Part shown: positions 28,021-37,173 of the stretch, in pieces
Layout: the number at the start of each line of letters is the position of its first letter
Position numbering within the stretch: position 1 is the first letter of the stretch
Assembly: GCA_963837365.1 (NCBI GenBank)
Contig: CAWIMW010000001.1
Coordinates: 434,001 to 498,000 of the forward strand
DNA length: 64,000 bases
Origin: CAWBXL01 sp963837365
Lineage (GTDB): Bacteria > Acidobacteriota > Terriglobia > Terriglobales > Acidobacteriaceae
Direction: 5' to 3'
Notes under the pieces: generated by a model
The model's input: the letters and a program-made list of their open reading frames with translations, nothing else
The model's database searches: none
What the model was told of the DNA's origin: nothing
Program-made: the position numbers and the translations under genes

Positions 28021-29855
28021 CTTGAGACCCCAATGAAGTACGCGTTTGCAGTTCCCGGCGGAGCTCCAGTTACGCTGATGCCCTGTGTGAAACGTGTGTA
28101 CCCGGCGAGCAAGCCGATCCTTCTCAGATGGTACTGCAATTGAGTGTTGAATATCTCCGTGTTGTTGTGCGAATTCGTGGTGCTGCTTGATGTGTCGCTC
28201 AAAGCCCGGTTGAAGTTCGCGGAAAGTACCAGCCGCCGCACTGGCGTGACCGAAATTCCGCCGCCATAGCTGTGTGCATTGTAAAGAATCACATCGCTTA
28301 AGGGAACGCCCGGGGCCGTAGGCACGTTTACCAATCCCGAACTGGTCAAAATCGATTGGCCAGTGGATTGTGTGTAGTTTCCTGTCAACGTGAATGGCCG
28401 CGAGCTAAACGAAGTTGAATAGCCGTTGCTATGGTTGTCGCTGCCGGGCTGGTTCGTCAAGCCGCTGCGGCTCCCGTTGTAGGCAGCGATCCACGCCAAG
28501 CCAGGCCCGAAACGCCGATGCAGTCTTGCCGAGTAGTTATAGTACGAAGTGGTGTAGGTGACCAGCACCGACTGCACATTTTGCGCATAGCTGAACGAGC
28601 CGGAGGTCTCCCAACGGTGGATCCGGTGGAAGTAATTCATATTGCCGACAAAACCGAAGGAATTGCTGCCTTCGGCGTTCGACGACTCAACGACTCCCGC
28701 GGAAAAGCTGAACATGTTGAGAATTCTGCGCGAATAGTTCACATTCCCACTGATGAAAGTGGCGCTGAAATCCCTGCCGAAATAGTGCTGGCTGTAATGC
28801 GTCGCCTGCGCTTGCGTGGAAAGAAAATTAGTGAACTGGTATGTGGCCCCTCCGCCCATTTGCAATGAATGCGAACCCACGCCAAGGTCGAAAACTGCCG
28901 GCACCGGATTGCCATTCACCAGGTTTTGAGTCAGGAACCCCGAAAGATTATTGGTGTAGCTCTCATTGGCAAACACGCTCAGCTTTTGAAAGGGATGGAA
29001 AGTGACACCGGAAGTCTGCGTATCGGTGGTGTAGTCCGTCGTGTTTTTGGTAGTTCCAAGGAAGTCCGTTGTCGCCGCTGACCGGTTATAGCTCGCATAG
29101 AATGAGCCGTTGAAAGGTAAATTGCGGTTCGCACCAAAACCAAAATCATGACCACCGGTATTGGATACCGACGCCTCCTGCCCCACCAGGAACGAGGGGT
29201 ACTTGGAGTGCAAATCGTTGTGGTCGAAATAGCCATTCAAGCGAAAGCCTTCGATCGAGTAGGTTGACCGTACGTTGAACAGCTTGGTGTCGGTCTCAGT
29301 CTGTTGATCGGTACCGTAAACTGTGCCGGACCCGTTTCCCTGCGAGTAGCCGACGGAGAGGGTGGGCTTGTCAGGTATCAGCGCACTCCAGTTGATTCCG
29401 AACCCGTCTCCGCGGCCATGCGTCGTGAAATTTGGCTGGCCCGACAAGCCGAAGGTGCCTGTGCTGTTATAGTCGTTGCGGTAGGAAATGGACCCCGGAA
29501 AGTGGCCGCCGGAGAATAGATTCATCGTCCCTGTGACTCCACTGGCGCCGGTTATGGATTGGTAGGTGGAATCAACTTGGGATCGGTTGTAATAAGGGAC
29601 CACATTGAATGAGAGAAAGTTAGGGTTGTAGTAAAAACCCGAGACTGTTCCGTCAAATCCAAAATTCAGATTGTGGTTCGCCAGAATCTGGTTTGAGTCT
29701 CCGTAATTCCCCGAATATCCCGCGGTTAGCAAACCGCCGGCCTTAATTTGAAGATCATTTCCCACGGTCAACTGGGCCGAAGCAAAAGGCGTGGCTACGA
29801 GAAGCAAGAGCCCAACGATTCCGTGCAAAACGATGATGGGAGTGGTCTTTTTCAT
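28002..29855 (-). CDS. Outer-membrane beta-barrel protein of the cytochrome operon
   Basis: 617 aa: signal peptide ending FASAQ, then almost entirely alternating amphipathic strands rich in Gly, Asn, Ser and Tyr, with C-terminal VSRWFDFF ending in Phe as expected for BAM-inserted barrels. With about 600 residues it could form a barrel of around 20-26 strands, similar in size to MtrB/PCC porins, though sequence relation is not visible. It heads the operon barrel-NHL-cytochrome, suggesting it is the outer-membrane sheath through which the 12-haem cytochrome conducts electrons. Confidence 0.82.
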   Translation of the reverse strand: MKKTTPIIVLHGIVGLLLLVATPFASAQLTVGNDLQIKAGGLLTAGYSGNYGDSNQILANHNLNFGFDGTVSGFYYNPNFLSFNVVPYYNRSQVDSTYQSITGASGVTGTMNLFSGGHFPGSISYRNDYNSTGTFGLSGQPNFTTHGRGDGFGINWSALIPDKPTLSVGYSQGNGSGTVYGTDQQTETDTKLFNVRSTYSIEGFRLNGYFDHNDLHSKYPSFLVGQEASVSNTGGHDFGFGANRNLPFNGSFYASYNRSAATTDFLGTTKNTTDYTTDTQTSGVTFHPFQKLSVFANESYTNNLSGFLTQNLVNGNPVPAVFDLGVGSHSLQMGGGATYQFTNFLSTQAQATHYSQHYFGRDFSATFISGNVNYSRRILNMFSFSAGVVESSNAEGSNSFGFVGNMNYFHRIHRWETSGSFSYAQNVQSVLVTYTTSYYNYSARLHRRFGPGLAWIAAYNGSRSGLTNQPGSDNHSNGYSTSFSSRPFTLTGNYTQSTGQSILTSSGLVNVPTAPGVPLSDVILYNAHSYGGGISVTPVRRLVLSANFNRALSDTSSSTTNSHNNTEIFNTQLQYHLRRIGLLAGYTRFTQGISVTGAPPGTANAYFIGVSRWFDFF

Positions 29856-30165
29856 GGTGCCGGTGTTTCCCCCTCAGAACCAGACCGCCCGATCCGGCAG
29901 ATACCGTGGGAAAGGCACAATCCATACCATTCTTAGACAGTTCTGAGAAATCTATTAATCGTTTAAAATTAACGAGTTACATTCGATCCAGCAGTTGGGC
30001 TAAAGCGCTCTTTTCGGGGTCGTTGCGCCATATCGCACGCTTGGCGAGTTGAATAACTCAATTTGAGAGAAATCGGGAAATGACGTAGGGAGGCCAAGCA
30101 GATCCTGGATGCCGAATGGACTGGGTAGAAATCACGGCCCCCTAGATCGACAAAGTTCCTGATGG
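29856..30165. promoter_or_regulatory. Control region upstream of the barrel-cytochrome operon
   Basis: 310 bp without a gene between the isomerase stop and the barrel start. It includes an AT-rich stretch (about 29950-29985, minus strand AATTTTAAACGATTAATAG) that is the likely promoter zone, and a small inverted repeat GAGTT-GAAT-AACTC near 30046-30059. GGGG lies ahead of the barrel ATG. No riboswitch was recognised. Confidence 0.4.
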
Positions 30166-31188
30166 TTACACGATTTCGATCTTGGCTTTCGCACGCAGGC
30201 TCTTGGCCAGACCCGAGCGCAGCTTCTCGTATTTGTTCTTCCGCAACTCGATCAGTAAATCGGCCTTTACTTCGCTAAAAGGCTTTATTCGGGCCGGATT
30301 GTGGGCGTTCAGTCGGAAGGTGGTGAACGCTTTTTCGATCTGGATCAGGCCACTCACTTGTCCCGGCTGCATGGACAGGGCTGCTTTGACGAATTGTGGC
30401 GGCAGTTCAGTGCGGCTCACCGCGTGATGGTCGCCCATATTGACGCGGAAATCGTCTTCCGAGATCTTTTCCGCCAAGAGGCCGAATTCCTCGGAACTCT
30501 TGGTGGCCTGGGCCTGGCGTAACGCAGCCTCAGCCCGTTTCCGGCTCGCATTCAACGCCTCTGGAGTGCTTTGCGGGGGAGGGAGAATCGAAATGCTTTG
30601 GAAGCTAAACGACTCGCCCAGATGGAACCGCGCGGTGTTCTTATCGTAATAGGCGCGGACTTCTGCCGGCGATACGCTAGCCTTGTTGCCTACGTCGGCC
30701 TGCAATACTTTCTCAATCATCAGAGAACGCTGTATTTGTTTGCGCAGGACCTGGCGCGAGCCTTGCATTTCAGCTTTCAGATATTGTTCGTACTCCTCCG
30801 GGCTGTGGAATTGGCGGCGAAAATCATTTTCGGCCTTGTTCAACTGATCGGCGGAAACCGTGATCTTGCGCCGGCCGGCCTCTTGATACACGAGTTCTTC
30901 AAAGATGATCATCTGCAGCGCGCCCATGCGGATGTTGGCTTCCTGGGCCTTGGGAAATCCGTTGTGCTGTCTGGCGTAGGGAAAAATCGCAAACATTTCG
31001 CGCAGCAGATCGCGATCGGTCAGTACTACTCCATTCACCCGCACCACAGGCTTGTCACTGACTTGCAGTGGCGATGTCTGCGATGCGGCTGGCGAGGAAA
31101 ACACCGCGGTAGGGGTATGAGAAGCAACTTGGGCGGCCGCAGCCATGGCCACCATCAGCGGGATGCAGATCAGAATCTTATGTCTCAT
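30166..31188 (-). CDS. Periplasmic SurA/parvulin-like peptidyl-prolyl isomerase
   Basis: 340 aa with a signal peptide (KILICIPLMVAMAAAAQVAS). The N-terminal helical SurA-like part (VRVNGVVLTDRDLLREMF, LVYQEAGRRKITVSADQL) is followed by a parvulin-type domain (RFHLGESFSFQSISI, SEEFGLLAEKISED, MQPGQVSGLIQIEKAFTTFRL). It probably helps fold exported proteins, here likely the cytochrome or barrel. GAGGAA precedes ATG 31188. The tetrahaem cytochrome gene ends 63 bp upstream, and a PPIase beside a cytochrome is a recurring arrangement in cytochrome-filament loci. Confidence 0.85.
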   Translation of the reverse strand: MRHKILICIPLMVAMAAAAQVASHTPTAVFSSPAASQTSPLQVSDKPVVRVNGVVLTDRDLLREMFAIFPYARQHNGFPKAQEANIRMGALQMIIFEELVYQEAGRRKITVSADQLNKAENDFRRQFHSPEEYEQYLKAEMQGSRQVLRKQIQRSLMIEKVLQADVGNKASVSPAEVRAYYDKNTARFHLGESFSFQSISILPPPQSTPEALNASRKRAEAALRQAQATKSSEEFGLLAEKISEDDFRVNMGDHHAVSRTELPPQFVKAALSMQPGQVSGLIQIEKAFTTFRLNAHNPARIKPFSEVKADLLIELRKNKYEKLRSGLAKSLRAKAKIEIV

Positions 31189-31251
31189 ATTTCCTCGCTC
31201 ATGGTTAAAGAATGAGGGGAGAAAAGTCCTCTCCCCTCCAATCACAGTAGC

Positions 31252-32169
31252 TTACTGGAATTGCGTGGTGATGTTGTTGGTGTTATTGCCTTCGTTGGCT
31301 TCGCCAAAGTGGCACTGACGACAGAACTGCGTCGTCGAGGGTGCCGAGTTGCTGGCGTAGGTCTGAAGGTTCGGGTTATAAGGGCCGTTGATGAAGAAAT
31401 ACGTGGCATAGTACTTTCCGCCACCGTCGTTCTGAATCTGGCTCTTTGCGCTCGAGGCATACACGGTCATAACGTGCTGGTTGTGGCAAGTGGTGCAAAC
31501 CACATAGGGTTGACCCGAGGGGGTCACGCCGTAGGGGTTCGACCAGGTTCCAGGCGCCAGGGACGGCCAGCCGTAGTTAGCTACGAACTGGGCATAAGGA
31601 CTGCCAGCCGTTACGCTGAATGCCGTGCCGCTCCACACCAGGCCGGGCATTTTAGTACTGATTGTCGCCGCCAGACCAACCGGATGGTCATTGTTATAGT
31701 TTCCAGCGGCCGATCCGTCATTGCCCAACAAGGTTGGAATCGGCGCGTTGCCATACGTCGTGTTGGTCAATAAGCCGATCCGTTGTTCATAGGACTGGTT
31801 GGTCATCATGTTGGAAGCGGTCACATTGCCATCATGGCAGCTGAGGCAAAGCAGAATTCCGCCTACCTCTTCGTCTCCGCTGCTGATGCTGGAGGGAAGA
31901 ACTTCCGAAAATCTACCGTTGTCGCCAAAGGTGAGGGTCTTGCCATACAGTGGGCTGGCGTCCTGGCCCCATAAGGCATAGCTGCCGGCATCGGCTGCGC
32001 CGCCGTGGCCGGAGCCAAATGAGCCGCTGTGCGGTGCATGACAGCCTGCGCAGCCGCGGCCTTGGTTATTATGTGCGCCGAGTACGTCGACCGTGGATGA
32101 CCAGTTCTGCGCCATCATTAGTCCCGTCGCGGCAAGTGTGAAAAGTACTATGACGATCAGCTTTCTCAT
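31252..32169 (-). CDS. Secreted tetrahaem c-type cytochrome
   Basis: 305 aa; signal peptide ends MMAQ near residue 21. Four CXXCH sites: CAGCH 40-44, CLSCH 108-112, CTTCH 225-229, CRQCH 283-287. Extra His at HNNQ, CHAPHSG, GHGG, DHPVG and NQH could supply distal ligands for bis-His haems. The long Gly/Asn/Ser/Tyr-rich spacers suggest an extracellular protein. GGAGG lies eight bases before ATG 32169; a longer frame to 32280 is unlikely. Tetrahaem count, small size, neighbouring isomerase and NHL genes recall OmcE-type filament cytochromes, but similarity is by layout, not proven by alignment. Confidence 0.9.
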   Translation of the reverse strand: MRKLIVIVLFTLAATGLMMAQNWSSTVDVLGAHNNQGRGCAGCHAPHSGSFGSGHGGAADAGSYALWGQDASPLYGKTLTFGDNGRFSEVLPSSISSGDEEVGGILLCLSCHDGNVTASNMMTNQSYEQRIGLLTNTTYGNAPIPTLLGNDGSAAGNYNNDHPVGLAATISTKMPGLVWSGTAFSVTAGSPYAQFVANYGWPSLAPGTWSNPYGVTPSGQPYVVCTTCHNQHVMTVYASSAKSQIQNDGGGKYYATYFFINGPYNPNLQTYASNSAPSTTQFCRQCHFGEANEGNNTNNITTQFQ

Positions 32170-32249
32170 CAGTACAACCTCCTGTTTGTTGCAACGCGTT
32201 ACAGTTACTGGAGGCTCAGGCCGAGGCTGCCAGCATCTCGCAGCTTGCC

Positions 32250-32289
32250 CCCACGCCTTTCTAAGCAAATTCCCATCCAAGGGCGTGGG
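32250..32289 (-). promoter_or_regulatory. Leader hairpin of the tetrahaem cytochrome
   Basis: CCCACGCC at 32250-32257 pairs with GGCGTGGG at 32282-32289. On the minus strand this forms an 8-bp GC-rich stem about 80-120 nt upstream of the ATG, so it would be in the mRNA leader if transcription starts further upstream. Confidence 0.4.
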
Positions 32290-32317
32290 CCACAGAAGGA
32301 GGCCAAGAATTACCTCG

Positions 32318-32331
32318 TAACATTAATGTTA
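32318..32331. promoter_or_regulatory. Perfect 14-bp palindrome, candidate operator
   Basis: TAACATTAATGTTA is self-complementary and lies about 150 bp upstream of the tetrahaem cytochrome start, a likely regulator-binding position. Confidence 0.35.
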
Positions 32332-32550
32332 TCAAATGATTAGAGGGTTCTAATGATGGCGGAGTTTGACCTTGCAAAAGGTTTCAACTGGGGGAAAAAG
32401 CCAATCATTCCTAAGCTGCGTGGTTAAATCCCTCAGTACTACTGTTGAAAATCGCTGTAGTAATCTTGCGTATTGCTCTTGGATCGTAGTTCTGTGAACT
32501 GTTGAAAAACACAACAATAGCAGGGACTACGCTTCCCTAGGGGGATTGGC

Positions 32551-32580
32551 GCAATGACTACCTTGGCAATGACCACCTTG
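32551..32580. repeat. Tandem 15-bp repeat downstream of an NHL gene
   Basis: GCAATGACTACCTTG is followed directly by GCAATGACCACCTTG (one mismatch). It sits just beyond the NHL stop codon at 32596. Confidence 0.55.
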
Positions 32581-32595
32581 GGCTCTGCTGTACGT

Positions 32596-33813
32596 TTACG
32601 GGGATTTTGCCTGCGGAGTATCTAACGGAACCACTTCCTTGTCTGACGCTCTTTTCTCGTGCTGTGTCTCTCTCTCCTTGCGCAACTGCTCGGCTTCTGC
32701 GTCGGTAACATAGCGGAACTGCTGCACTCGTCCGGGAAAAATCTCTGAGGTGAAAACGCGGTTCATCTTGTCGATGGCGATGCCGGCGATCCCCTGGAAC
32801 TGACCCGGGAGCAGACCGTGACCGCCAAAGCTGATGAGCAATTGCGCCTCCTGATTGAAGACCTGCACACGGTCCTGCATTCCGTCGACGACCCAAATGT
32901 GATTGTCACCGTCAATCGCAACCCCCTTGGGGCGGGAGAAGTAGCCTGGCCCATCGCCGGGTTTGCCGAAAGCGCGAATAAAGTTGCCGTCGCCATCAAA
33001 GATCTCAATGCGATTATTCAGCGTGTCGGCGACATAAAGATTGCCGTCCTGATCAACCGCTACTCCGGCCGGGCGGGCAAAATCTCCGGGCGTGGTCAAT
33101 TCGTGATTGTGTCCGCCGGTACCGATCTTACGTATCAGCTTGAGCGAGTCAGCGTCATAAACCAGAACCTGGTCTTGATCCACATCTGCGACGTACAGGA
33201 GCCGGTTCTCCGTATCAATCGCGAGTCCGCCGGGGGACACCATGCCCTCGGTAATCACATCTTCTGCCTCATGCTTGGCGTTGAATACCAGCACGTGTTT
33301 CAGGCCCGGATCGGAAACAAACAAGCGGTCATTGTCGTCCATCGCCAAGCCGATGATACGAATGAAGTGGGCCTGGACTCTGTTCTTGATGAGTTCTACA
33401 TCCCGAGTCTCGGTATTGAAGATGAAGATGGCCCCAACTTTCTGGTCTGCAACATAGAGGCTTCCCTTGGAGTCCACCGCCATGCCGTACGGTTCTGCTA
33501 ATTGAAACAGTACTTTCCCACTTTCAGCAGCGGGTTGCGTACCGGCGAGACGATCCATCCAGGATTGTTTCTTACTGGACTTGTCGGCCGGCGGGATTTT
33601 CTGCGCGGCATAGAAGGCTTGGTACTTGATGCGCGCGATGGCAGGAGGGTTCGGCCAGACGATGTTGGAATAGTCGATGACTGGAGGCGCTTTCGGCGGC
33701 TCATTTTTCTTCTTCTTTGCGGCAAACGCGGATACGGGCGATCCCAGCCCGAGGCTCAATAGAATCAGAGCGCTTAGAAACTTCCCGCCCAGCTTCGATC
33801 GGTTGATCAGCAT
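32596..33813 (-). CDS. NHL-repeat beta-propeller protein (A)
   Basis: 405 aa with signal peptide (FLSALILLSLGLGSPVSAFA) and six or so NHL repeats: PYGMAVDSKGSLYVADQK, PGGLAIDTENRLLYVAD, PAGVAVDQDGNLYVADTLNNRIEIF, PKGVAIDGDNHIWVVDG and GIAGIAIDKMNRVF. The segment before the propeller parallels that of the NHL protein at 26914-28020, so the two are paralogues. GGAGG lies upstream of the ATG. It starts 15 bp after the 16-haem cytochrome gene and belongs to the same transcript. Confidence 0.88.
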   Translation of the reverse strand: MLINRSKLGGKFLSALILLSLGLGSPVSAFAAKKKKNEPPKAPPVIDYSNIVWPNPPAIARIKYQAFYAAQKIPPADKSSKKQSWMDRLAGTQPAAESGKVLFQLAEPYGMAVDSKGSLYVADQKVGAIFIFNTETRDVELIKNRVQAHFIRIIGLAMDDNDRLFVSDPGLKHVLVFNAKHEAEDVITEGMVSPGGLAIDTENRLLYVADVDQDQVLVYDADSLKLIRKIGTGGHNHELTTPGDFARPAGVAVDQDGNLYVADTLNNRIEIFDGDGNFIRAFGKPGDGPGYFSRPKGVAIDGDNHIWVVDGMQDRVQVFNQEAQLLISFGGHGLLPGQFQGIAGIAIDKMNRVFTSEIFPGRVQQFRYVTDAEAEQLRKERETQHEKRASDKEVVPLDTPQAKSP

Positions 33814-33828
33814 CGCACTACCTCCGCG

Positions 33829-35283
33829 TCATCTCGACTTCAAGTCTTTGTGGCAAGTGGAGCAGAATGCCATATTGTTGGCCTGGTCCTTGACCAGCAG
33901 GTCGGGCTGCAACGAAGCGTGCGGCTGGTGACAGGTCAGGCAGTTCATTGGGGTCTTTACCTTGTTGGGGTCGCTGGGATCGCGCAAGTCGGTAACTGGA
34001 TGACCGGCGACGGGATGACCCATTCCATACCGCAAAGGCAGAATCACAACTTTGTTTTTCGAGAAATAGTCTTCGGGAAGCTTTACGCTCCCATTGAAGA
34101 TAGTAAGCAGGTGCTCGGCTTCCAGTTTCTTCGGTTGTGAATCCGGCCCGTGGCATTCCAAGCACAGCCCGTTGGGAGTCGCAGCGCGCAACAAGTGGTC
34201 ATTGCTTCCACCATGCGGCTCATGGCAGGTGGCGCAGCCTTGCAGAAATGCCGGCTGATGATGATGCGGTTTCTTTCCCTCCTCTGCGACATCGCTGTGG
34301 CAGCCCAGGCAGATATCCACGGAGTTGGTCTTAGGTAAACCGGGTTGCCGGCTGGCATGAGGGCTATGGCAGTCGGTGCAATCCCCGGCCGCGCCAGGAT
34401 GCTGTACTTTTGCCGAGTCAATCAGCTTGCCCTTATCCTCGTGGCAGGTCAGGCACAAAGTCTTGACATCACTCTGCGTCAATACGACTTTTCCGTCTTT
34501 GGCGGGTGCGTGGCACACTTCACACTGCTTGTCGGAAAAAGGCGGATGGGTGAACTTCGCCAATAGCTTAGGCGCAGAGGATTGATGCGGATCGTGACAA
34601 CTCACGCAATCGGTTTGCTCGAAAGGCTGGTTTTGGTGCGCTTTTTTCAGCGCCTCATCTTTCACGTCGTGGCAGTCGGCGCAAAGTGCAGGCGGCGCCT
34701 TGGTGAGATGAAAATCGAACTCGATTTTGCCGGCTTCTCCCGTCTTATGTGTGGTGTGGCAAGTGTCGCACCCCATGTCGAGGGCCGCATGCCGGCTCCC
34801 TTTTTCCGGAACGTCGACCCCGATTTTGTGGCAGCTTAAGCATAGGTTTTCTTTCACATCCCCCGAGGCCGGCTTCAGCAATTGATTCTTGTTGTCGGAG
34901 GTGTGCGGGTCATGACATTTTATGCAGTCGCGCACGGCAGGGGGATGGACTTTCCCCTTGATGTCAGCTGCATTCTTGTCGGAGTGGCAGGTCAGGCAGA
35001 GGGCCTGGGGAGTTGTCGTAATCAACTTGACTCGCGTGATGTCTTTGTTAACACGAATCTCATGGCAACTGGTGCATCCCATGGCGATGGCTGTGTGCAC
35101 TGATTTGCCTTTGGTTTTGTCTTCGTGACAGGTAATACAAGTGGAAGGATCAGCTTTGGGATCAAGCGGTACGGGATGTTTGGCGGCAAGAACGGGGCAC
35201 ACGAAAGCAACCATCATGAACAACCACACCAACCCGCTGCCGCAGCGAAACCTAGGACTTGATGCGAACCGTTCCAGTGCCAC
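33829..35283 (-). CDS. 16-haem c-type cytochrome
   Basis: 484 aa with signal peptide (LVWLFMMVAFVCPVLAA). I count sixteen CXXCH motifs at fairly regular spacing from CITCH (about residue 49) to CSTCH near the end, in a doubled-CXXCH pattern: a CHxxH-type motif (CHDPHT, CHDPHQ, CHSPHA, CHEPHG, CHQPHA) alternating with a plain CLxCH. This is close to one haem per 28 residues, typical of periplasm-spanning multihaem conduits and of doubled-CXXCH proteins. First gene of its block, divergent from the cytochrome maturation genes. Confidence 0.93.
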   Translation of the reverse strand: MALERFASSPRFRCGSGLVWLFMMVAFVCPVLAAKHPVPLDPKADPSTCITCHEDKTKGKSVHTAIAMGCTSCHEIRVNKDITRVKLITTTPQALCLTCHSDKNAADIKGKVHPPAVRDCIKCHDPHTSDNKNQLLKPASGDVKENLCLSCHKIGVDVPEKGSRHAALDMGCDTCHTTHKTGEAGKIEFDFHLTKAPPALCADCHDVKDEALKKAHQNQPFEQTDCVSCHDPHQSSAPKLLAKFTHPPFSDKQCEVCHAPAKDGKVVLTQSDVKTLCLTCHEDKGKLIDSAKVQHPGAAGDCTDCHSPHASRQPGLPKTNSVDICLGCHSDVAEEGKKPHHHQPAFLQGCATCHEPHGGSNDHLLRAATPNGLCLECHGPDSQPKKLEAEHLLTIFNGSVKLPEDYFSKNKVVILPLRYGMGHPVAGHPVTDLRDPSDPNKVKTPMNCLTCHQPHASLQPDLLVKDQANNMAFCSTCHKDLKSR

Positions 35284-35704
35284 TCACTGCCCCCTCTGTG
35301 CTCGGTTGGTGCACGCAGTTCACCGAATTTCTCCATCCGGAAAATTTTTGCCAAGTTGCCGTAACAAATTGCAAAGGCATCAGTTGCCAGCAATATTCAT
35401 TCGGGTTGGAACCTCCATGATCGGCAATTCTCACGGCGATGGGGGTTCTCCCGCAGTGCTATCGTCAAATGACGCAAGTATCGTGCGCAAAAGGCTTTGC
35501 TGTTCCTCGCCGAGAAGTTTTGTTTGCCGAGCACTGATTTTGCGCCAAATTCCTTCAGAACTCCAATTCGCTGTGTGATTTGCCTCAGGATTTATTTCTA
35601 CAACATTACTCCGAGAATGCAACAACTCCGTCAATTTCATCAACTTCACCTTGTTTTTGCAAAATGGCGGAAAACGTGCCTCTTAAAGCCCAAAGGGGAA
35701 TGAC
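35284..35704. promoter_or_regulatory. Divergent control region between cytochromes and maturation genes
   Basis: 421 bp without a gene, holding the promoters for the 16-haem/NHL block (minus) and for resB-ccsA-kinase (plus). On the minus strand TTGGCA at 35349-35354 followed by TTTTCC resembles a sigma54 site but lacks the -12 GC, so I do not call it. AAGGGGAA precedes the ResB start. Confidence 0.4.
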
Positions 35705-37150
35705 ATGGCTGCGATCGCCAACTCCGTCACGCGAAAAATCTGGCAGACCCTCGGGGCGGTGAAAACCGGCGTCATTCTGCTGATTCTTGTGGTGATCCTT
35801 GCCGCTGCCGGGACCGTGATCTTGCAGCGTCCGGCCACCGATGCCGACGAGATGCAGCGCGCTTATTCCCCGCACATTCTGCGCCTGCTCGACGCCATCG
35901 GCCTTACCGATGTTTTTCACGCCTGGTGGTTTGTCTTGTTGCTGACGCTGGTGAGCTTCAGCATTGTGGCCGCATCGGTCCAGCGGTTTCCTGGTTCCTG
36001 GAGATTCTTTTCCCGTCCTTATAAGAGTACCGACGAAAACTTCCGTAAATCGGTGGCCAACCGGGCGTTGATTCCAATTCAAAGCGAAGAGGCGGCGTTG
36101 AGTGCTGCGGAACGCGTCCTGCGCAAGGACGGGTTCCGCCCCGAGCACATCGTGCGGGAAAGAAGTTTCTCGCTCTATGGCGAACGCAATCGCCTTTCCG
36201 AGCTGGCCGTGTACGTTGTGCATGCCAGCCTGTTGCTGATTTTTCTGGGCGGAGTCGTGGATGCGATCTACGGCTGGCGCGCATATCTCACCCTGACTCG
36301 CGGGCAACAATCCAACCAGGTCGAACCGCAAAACGGCAGCAAGCGCACTCTGCCGTTCGCCATTCGCTGCGACGGCGCCGGCCAGGAGAATTATGCCGAC
36401 GGCATGCCGAAACGCTGGTGGTCCGATCTGGCGGTTGTCGAGAACGGACAGACTGTGCTGCGCAAGCAGATCGTGGTTAACGAACCGCTGGTGTACGGCG
36501 GCGTCCGTTTTTACCAGGCCGGTTATGGCAACACGGGAACGCTCGACAAACTGACGCTGACCGCCACGCCGCGTGATGGTCAGCCGTCAAAGGACATCGT
36601 GATCGGCCCGGACGAGACGGTCCCGCTCGATGCTGACACCACCGTCCGCCTTGCTGAATTTATTCCCGACTATTTCCTACAGAGCGGACAGGTCTACACG
36701 CGCTCCCAGGACTTGGTAAATCCGGTCGCGCATCTGGTGGTGGAATCGAAGAACTCGGAGGGCGCAGTCCACTATTGGATCCCGCCGATTGAGGGCCTCG
36801 AGCAAAACGCAGCCTCGCCCTACTTATTCGAGGGCAAGCATATTCAGATGGCGTACTACACCGGGCTCGAAGTTTCGCACGAGCCGGGGCAATGGGCTGT
36901 CTGGACGGGTGTAGTGGTCATGGCGATTGGCCTGACCCTGGTTTTCTATTTCGTACACATGCGGGTGTGGGCGGTGACGGTCCGCGATGCTCGCGGGCAA
37001 TTGATGCTTTGGATCGGCGGGACGGCAAACAAAAACAAAGATGTATTTGAGCAACGTTTTCGCGAGCTTGTGGAACAGATCGAAACCGACCTCAAAGCCT
37101 CTGCGCAACCCGGCGTGGAGAAGCCAGTGGCCGCACTCGTTGGACGATAG
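35705..37150 (+). CDS. resB: System II cytochrome c maturation protein ResB
   Basis: 481 aa, normal length. It starts with the ResB pattern SVTRKIWQTLGAVKTGVILL, a second helix (HAWWFVLLLTLVSFSIVAASVQR), a third (ELAVYVVHASLLLIFLGGVV), a large periplasmic domain (ending FEGKHIQMAYYTGLEVSHEPG) and a last helix (WAVWTGVVVMAIGLTLVFYF). With CcsA it exports haem and attaches it to CXXCH apocytochromes. Next gene starts 23 bp downstream. Its placement implies dedication to the adjacent cytochromes. Confidence 0.92.
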   Translation: MAAIANSVTRKIWQTLGAVKTGVILLILVVILAAAGTVILQRPATDADEMQRAYSPHILRLLDAIGLTDVFHAWWFVLLLTLVSFSIVAASVQRFPGSWRFFSRPYKSTDENFRKSVANRALIPIQSEEAALSAAERVLRKDGFRPEHIVRERSFSLYGERNRLSELAVYVVHASLLLIFLGGVVDAIYGWRAYLTLTRGQQSNQVEPQNGSKRTLPFAIRCDGAGQENYADGMPKRWWSDLAVVENGQTVLRKQIVVNEPLVYGGVRFYQAGYGNTGTLDKLTLTATPRDGQPSKDIVIGPDETVPLDADTTVRLAEFIPDYFLQSGQVYTRSQDLVNPVAHLVVESKNSEGAVHYWIPPIEGLEQNAASPYLFEGKHIQMAYYTGLEVSHEPGQWAVWTGVVVMAIGLTLVFYFVHMRVWAVTVRDARGQLMLWIGGTANKNKDVFEQRFRELVEQIETDLKASAQPGVEKPVAALVGR

Positions 37151-37173
37151 AGTTCGAAAACGGAGGATGATTC

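Larger units (their letters stand above)
32170..32595. promoter_or_regulatory. Long leader/control region of the tetrahaem cytochrome gene
   Basis: 426 bp without a gene. Seen here: a hairpin at 32250-32289 in the probable 5' UTR, a perfect 14-bp palindrome TAACATTAATGTTA at 32318-32331, and a tandem 15-bp repeat at 32551-32580. I found no match to the c-di-GMP, cobalamin or other common riboswitch cores. A long untranslated leader is common for highly expressed, tightly controlled cytochromes. Confidence 0.45.

Noticed and set aside
35339..35354. Possible sigma54 site upstream of the 16-haem cytochrome (TTGGCA with TTTTCC)
   Set aside because: The -24 half is good but the -12 GC is missing (CC), so it does not meet the usual requirement.
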